The position numbers and the translations under genes are program-made. A stretch of DNA of 64,000 nucleotides from the NCBI GenBank assembly GCA_905221605.1, contig CAJNDS010002230.1, forward strand, positions 367,501-431,500. Direction: 5' to 3'. The notes beneath the pieces were generated by a model. That model was not told the DNA's origin. It saw only the letters and a list, made by a program, of their open reading frames with translations, and did no database searches. Shown here in pieces: positions 60,911 through 64,000 of this stretch (its first letter is position 1; each line of letters starts with the position of its first letter). This DNA comes from Symbiodinium natans (lineage: Eukaryota > Sar > Dinophyceae > Suessiales > Symbiodiniaceae).

Positions 60911-62971
60911 CAACGAACTACGAGCCTTTTCTACTGGTGTTGCAATGCCGAGTCGCTGCTTTGCGTAGGGCCTTTGCAAGGAACCCCTCCCTGACTAGGG
61001 CTAGGTGGGATAAGGTTTTGGGGTGTAGGGATAGGACCCCGGGACCCACTACGTACTTGCAGGAGCAATTAGCCATGATAGGCTGGACGCCGCTAGCAGG
61101 GATGCGCGCGCATTCACAATCGCAGCAGCAGTACTCCCTGGTGTGGACTGACATAAGTCTGCTCAAGGAAATGTTCTTGAATGATTGGTGGCTTAAAATT
61201 TTTCCGAAAATTTGCGAACAAGAAGGGTTAAACGATGCATCGGGCATTAGTGTTTCACATACCTTGTTTTTGCGAAAAGTTACTAAGTGCAATGCCCCCA
61301 CAGTCGGGTGTGTTACTAGTAATGCTTTGTTGTTTAGTGCAGCAAGGAAACATTTTGTGGGGCAGGGTCAGGTCATGTGCCCTTATTGCCAGGCATGGGA
61401 CTCACAGCAACACCGGATGCTTGAATGCCCGCACTTCCAACCTCTCAGGGAGTCGTTGCCTAATGACTTCTTGTCGTCTCTCACAAGGCCAGCTTTGCTC
61501 AGAGGACTCTGGGTCATTCCGCCAGAGTGTGCTAAATTGCAGGAAGCACTGGAGGCATTGCCGCCGCCAGCGCACAACGTGTTTTTTGAGGAGCACATTT
61601 GTTTGTTTACTGATGGGTCCACTTACGACAGCACGGGCGTTCCGCGTAGTGCGTGGTCAGTGGTGTGTACGCGAGAGGGTTCCCTTGACAATGCGATTGT
61701 TGAGTCAGCGTGCCTGTGTGGGAAGCAAAGCAATCCAAGAGCAGAGCTCACTGCAGTGCTGGTGGCGTTCCAACATGCGGTGACGGCAGACATTTACTCA
61801 GATGCCCTCGGGGTGGTCAGGGGTGTTCGTCGTTTGTTGAGGGAGGGGTGGCGATATAAGTACTGGGGAAAGCAGGTGAATCTTGATCTGTGGTGGTTGG
61901 TTTGGCAGCAGATTTTTTCCAAACCCGGGCCTTGGAAAATATTTCATGTGAAATCCCATTCGGACCATCGAATGGCTGTTGATCAATTTAGCAAGTGGAC
62001 ATTCTGGCATAACGCAGCTGCGGATGAAGCAGCCAAGGCTGCCCACTTGAAAAGAAGCGTGGAGTTGAACCAATGCTTTGAGCAGGCATCAGCCGCAGCT
62101 GCTTCCCAACGTCACGCCGCCGCTAAACTCTTTGCATTCCATGAGGGAGTGGTGAAACAAGCTGGAGGTGATGAAAATCCCCAGGTGCTTTCCGTGGGTG
62201 GGTTAGGGTTTGGGGTGGGTGGAGATGGACAAATTGACCTTATCAGGGATTTGGGCGGCGTGCAAGTACAGACGTGTGTCCAACCTTTGCTGGAGTTCGA
62301 CGATTGCTTGATGGGCCCGCGTTTTCTGTGGGTACTGCAGAAGTTTTTCTTGTCTCAGTCATGGAAGCAAACACAGTCGCCTGTGTCAGTGCTGGAAATA
62401 TATCTCGAATTTGTGGCGCAAACCGGCTGGATCGCACCAGCCAACACAGCTAAGATGGAGTCTGCGACATTGCTTCTACGCTATCGAAATAGCATCCCGT
62501 CTTCGTGGGTTCATGAATCGGAATACCCAGCTCTCAAGCTTTGTCGGCCTGCGCTCGGGAAGCAGGTAACCGTCTTTCTGCATGCGATTAAAGAACTGTT
62601 CAAGCGCACGCAAGCTGAGCATAGCGTTGTACAGGAAAAGGCCTTGAGTGTCATAGGTCTTTCAAGACGAGTGCCGGCTCTTTATATCTGTCCAATGACG
62701 ATAGATGCACAGGCTATCCGGCTGAAGTCTGTTATTGGGAGTGACAAGTACGACTTAGTCGTTAAACGGCCGTACTCGCCTCCAGCTAATGTCTTTCAAA
62801 GTTGCCCTTTGCCAGTTGTGGATCCACAAGTTGTGTGGAATTTATACTGCCAACGCCACAGGCAGCGAAGGCGGTGATATCTTAGTTTTCTGCAGTCAAT
62901 TGATAATTCACTTCTTCGCTAAGGATCTCTTGCGTTCTTCTCGCATGGGACGTCCGATGACATCTTGCATA
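60911..62971 (+). mobile_element. 5'-truncated non-LTR retrotransposon in CCCCTAAA repeat
   Basis: Unique sequence starts directly in the octamer array (...AAACCCAACGAACTACG) and ends directly back in it (...CTTGCATAAACCCCTAAACC). The 5' end lacks endonuclease and the reverse transcriptase core; only the region after them plus an RNase H domain remains. There is no poly-A tail and no clear target duplication beyond the repeat. The sense strand equals the C-rich strand. Confidence 0.75.
60937..62877 (+). CDS. Non-LTR retrotransposon protein, C-terminal part: zinc knuckle and RNase H
   Basis: Open for ~646 codons without an obvious initiator, so read as a truncated ORF2. Features (numbered from 60937): CPYCQAWDSQQHRMLEC near 148 (C-x2-C-x7-H-x4-C), the typical knuckle after the reverse transcriptase; RNase H with LFTDGS (D226), AELTAV (E270), YSDAL (D289), HVKSHSDH and NAAADEAA (D363). 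All four catalytic acids are present. The remaining ~250 residues (ending CQRHRQRRR) are unlike any domain I know. A stretch at 62194-62217 encodes VGGLGFGVGG from GGGTTAGGGTTTGGGG-like DNA, a telomere-like insertion kept in frame. Stop at 62875-62877. Confidence 0.75.
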   Translation: MLQCRVAALRRAFARNPSLTRARWDKVLGCRDRTPGPTTYLQEQLAMIGWTPLAGMRAHSQSQQQYSLVWTDISLLKEMFLNDWWLKIFPKICEQEGLNDASGISVSHTLFLRKVTKCNAPTVGCVTSNALLFSAARKHFVGQGQVMCPYCQAWDSQQHRMLECPHFQPLRESLPNDFLSSLTRPALLRGLWVIPPECAKLQEALEALPPPAHNVFFEEHICLFTDGSTYDSTGVPRSAWSVVCTREGSLDNAIVESACLCGKQSNPRAELTAVLVAFQHAVTADIYSDALGVVRGVRRLLREGWRYKYWGKQVNLDLWWLVWQQIFSKPGPWKIFHVKSHSDHRMAVDQFSKWTFWHNAAADEAAKAAHLKRSVELNQCFEQASAAAASQRHAAAKLFAFHEGVVKQAGGDENPQVLSVGGLGFGVGGDGQIDLIRDLGGVQVQTCVQPLLEFDDCLMGPRFLWVLQKFFLSQSWKQTQSPVSVLEIYLEFVAQTGWIAPANTAKMESATLLLRYRNSIPSSWVHESEYPALKLCRPALGKQVTVFLHAIKELFKRTQAEHSVVQEKALSVIGLSRRVPALYICPMTIDAQAIRLKSVIGSDKYDLVVKRPYSPPANVFQSCPLPVVDPQVVWNLYCQRHRQRRR

Positions 62972-63085
62972 AACCCCTAAACCCCTAAACCCTAAACCCC
63001 TAAACCCAAACCCCTACACCCCTAAACCCTAACCCTAAACCCTAAACCCTAAACCCTAAACCCCTAACCCTAAACCCTAAGCCCT
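62972..63085. repeat. CCCCTAAA/CCCTAAA array, right side of the non-LTR insertion
   Basis: Continuation of the array at 60762-60911, less regular, ending in CCCTAAGCCC. Confidence 0.9.
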
Positions 63086-63966
63086 AGGTCCAGCCCCTGA
63101 CGGCCGCAGCCCACGACTGCCTCATCCTGGGCAGCGCCAGCCTCCTGCGAGGCGGTGCGCTTGTGCGTGTCCTTTTTCGTTGGAGGCGTCTAGGGCTTAG
63201 AGGGATGTTTTCTGAAGTGAAGAAAGAAAGAAGTACATATACATGAATACATAATTAGATGAACAAATAGATGAATAATTCAATAAACAAATACATAAAT
63301 AGTTAAATCAATAAAAATAGCTAAATGAGCTAAAAAAATACATGAATAAATAAATACATATAAATGGGTAAATATAAATATATAAATATAAATAAATCAA
63401 CAAATAAACAAATAAATAAATATATACATATATATATACACATAAAAAACGAAGCTATATGTATATCAGAACTATGTATGATATGGATGTGTACATACAT
63501 GCTGCACCCCCTTCCTCATTAATCCACCGTTTCCGGCTTCAATCCGAATCCTATCAAGCTACGCTCGATTTAAAAGTATCTTGGTGATGTTCGCAAAGTC
63601 GACTTCTGGATTTTGAGGTTGTAGGTAGTTGTGACAGCACACAACTTACATAACTAGGGTAACTATCTGAAACAGCCGCAGTTTTTTCATGTTTCTTCAC
63701 CGGCCGTCTATTAATTTGAAACCTCACAAATGAAAACGGTTTTTAAATCGCAGAATGGGTTAAAACGAGCTGACCTCCATTATGTTAACCAAAAAATGAG
63801 GTTATCTTCATTTTGAAAGTGGAGGGAAGAATTTGAGATTGCAGAGTGTGCTCATGTAATAAAGGAGATATTTTGTTTAAACCCGTTTGTTGCGTTTTTG
63901 CAAGGAGTGCCACTAGCCCCTGCTACAATAACAGACTAGCCTCTACTTGTGATAATACAGCTGACA
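63086..63966. other. Unique, partly AT-rich interval
   Basis: GC-rich start (63090-63190), then an AAAT/ATAC-rich simple-sequence stretch (63215-63440), then unique sequence. No ORF, RNA gene or clear repeat boundary found. Confidence 0.5.
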
Positions 63967-64000
63967 TGTTCCCCCTTCTACTAACAGTCCTTCATAGGGA
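63967..64000. mobile_element. Second copy of the GGGATG hairpin element, cut by the window end
   Basis: ATGTTCCCCCTTCTACTAAC and the following bases to TTCAT match the reverse complement of the right arm at 18217-18244 exactly over about 30 bp. The rest lies outside the window. Confidence 0.65.

Overview
This window looks like nuclear DNA of a dinoflagellate, probably close to Symbiodiniaceae; the taxon is inferred from features, not from a search. The pointers are: large amounts of plant-type telomere-like heptamer (CCCTAAA/TTTAGGG) at internal positions; spliced genes whose introns begin with GC or GA as well as GT and whose junctions sit in short direct repeats; and a giant Ty1/copia retroelement carrying a cytosine-methyltransferase-like domain, a type of element I recall being reported from dinoflagellates. 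There are no operons, ribosome binding sites, tRNAs, rRNAs or CRISPR arrays.

Layout. Positions 1-840 hold a probable terminal exon. Positions 1884-11780 are a nearly intact LTR retrotransposon (LTRs about 217 bp with one mismatch) inserted in TTTAGGG-type repeat. Its polyprotein runs Gag zinc fingers, two protease-like modules, a methyltransferase-like domain, a DD35E integrase, a 2-oxoglutarate/Fe(II) oxygenase-like domain, reverse transcriptase and RNase H, followed by a small membrane-protein ORF. Positions 11.8-15.7 kb are telomere-like repeat with small unique islands. Positions 16-35 kb are the gene-bearing part: a small gene remnant (about 17 kb), an acidic-tailed gene (19.2-19.8 kb), a spliced histone-H3-fold gene (20.4-21.5 kb), a start-type exon (22.56 kb), a CT microsatellite, a three-copy 577-bp satellite, and a long orphan gene of about twelve exons (24.77-33.87 kb). 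From 35.5 kb to 63.1 kb the sequence is mostly arrays of telomere-like heptamers and octamers in both orientations, interrupted by an AT microsatellite, a TTTAGGA array, AT-rich islands and a 5'-truncated non-LTR retrotransposon (60.9-62.97 kb).

Main interpretation. Many 40-190-bp unique islands between the telomere-like arrays read as exons: open in one frame, protein-like in composition, and often bounded by AG on the left and GC/GA/GT on the right. In three places the repeat-bearing insert lies between direct repeats of coding sequence (11, 15 and 26 nt), as if repeat-rich inserts had split exons and left a target-site duplication. The 35-60 kb region may therefore be genes whose introns are filled with telomere-like DNA rather than empty subtelomere. 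The most notable genes are the methyltransferase-plus-oxygenase retrotransposon and the divergent H3/CENP-A-like histone. Exon boundaries were worked out by eye and need transcript evidence.
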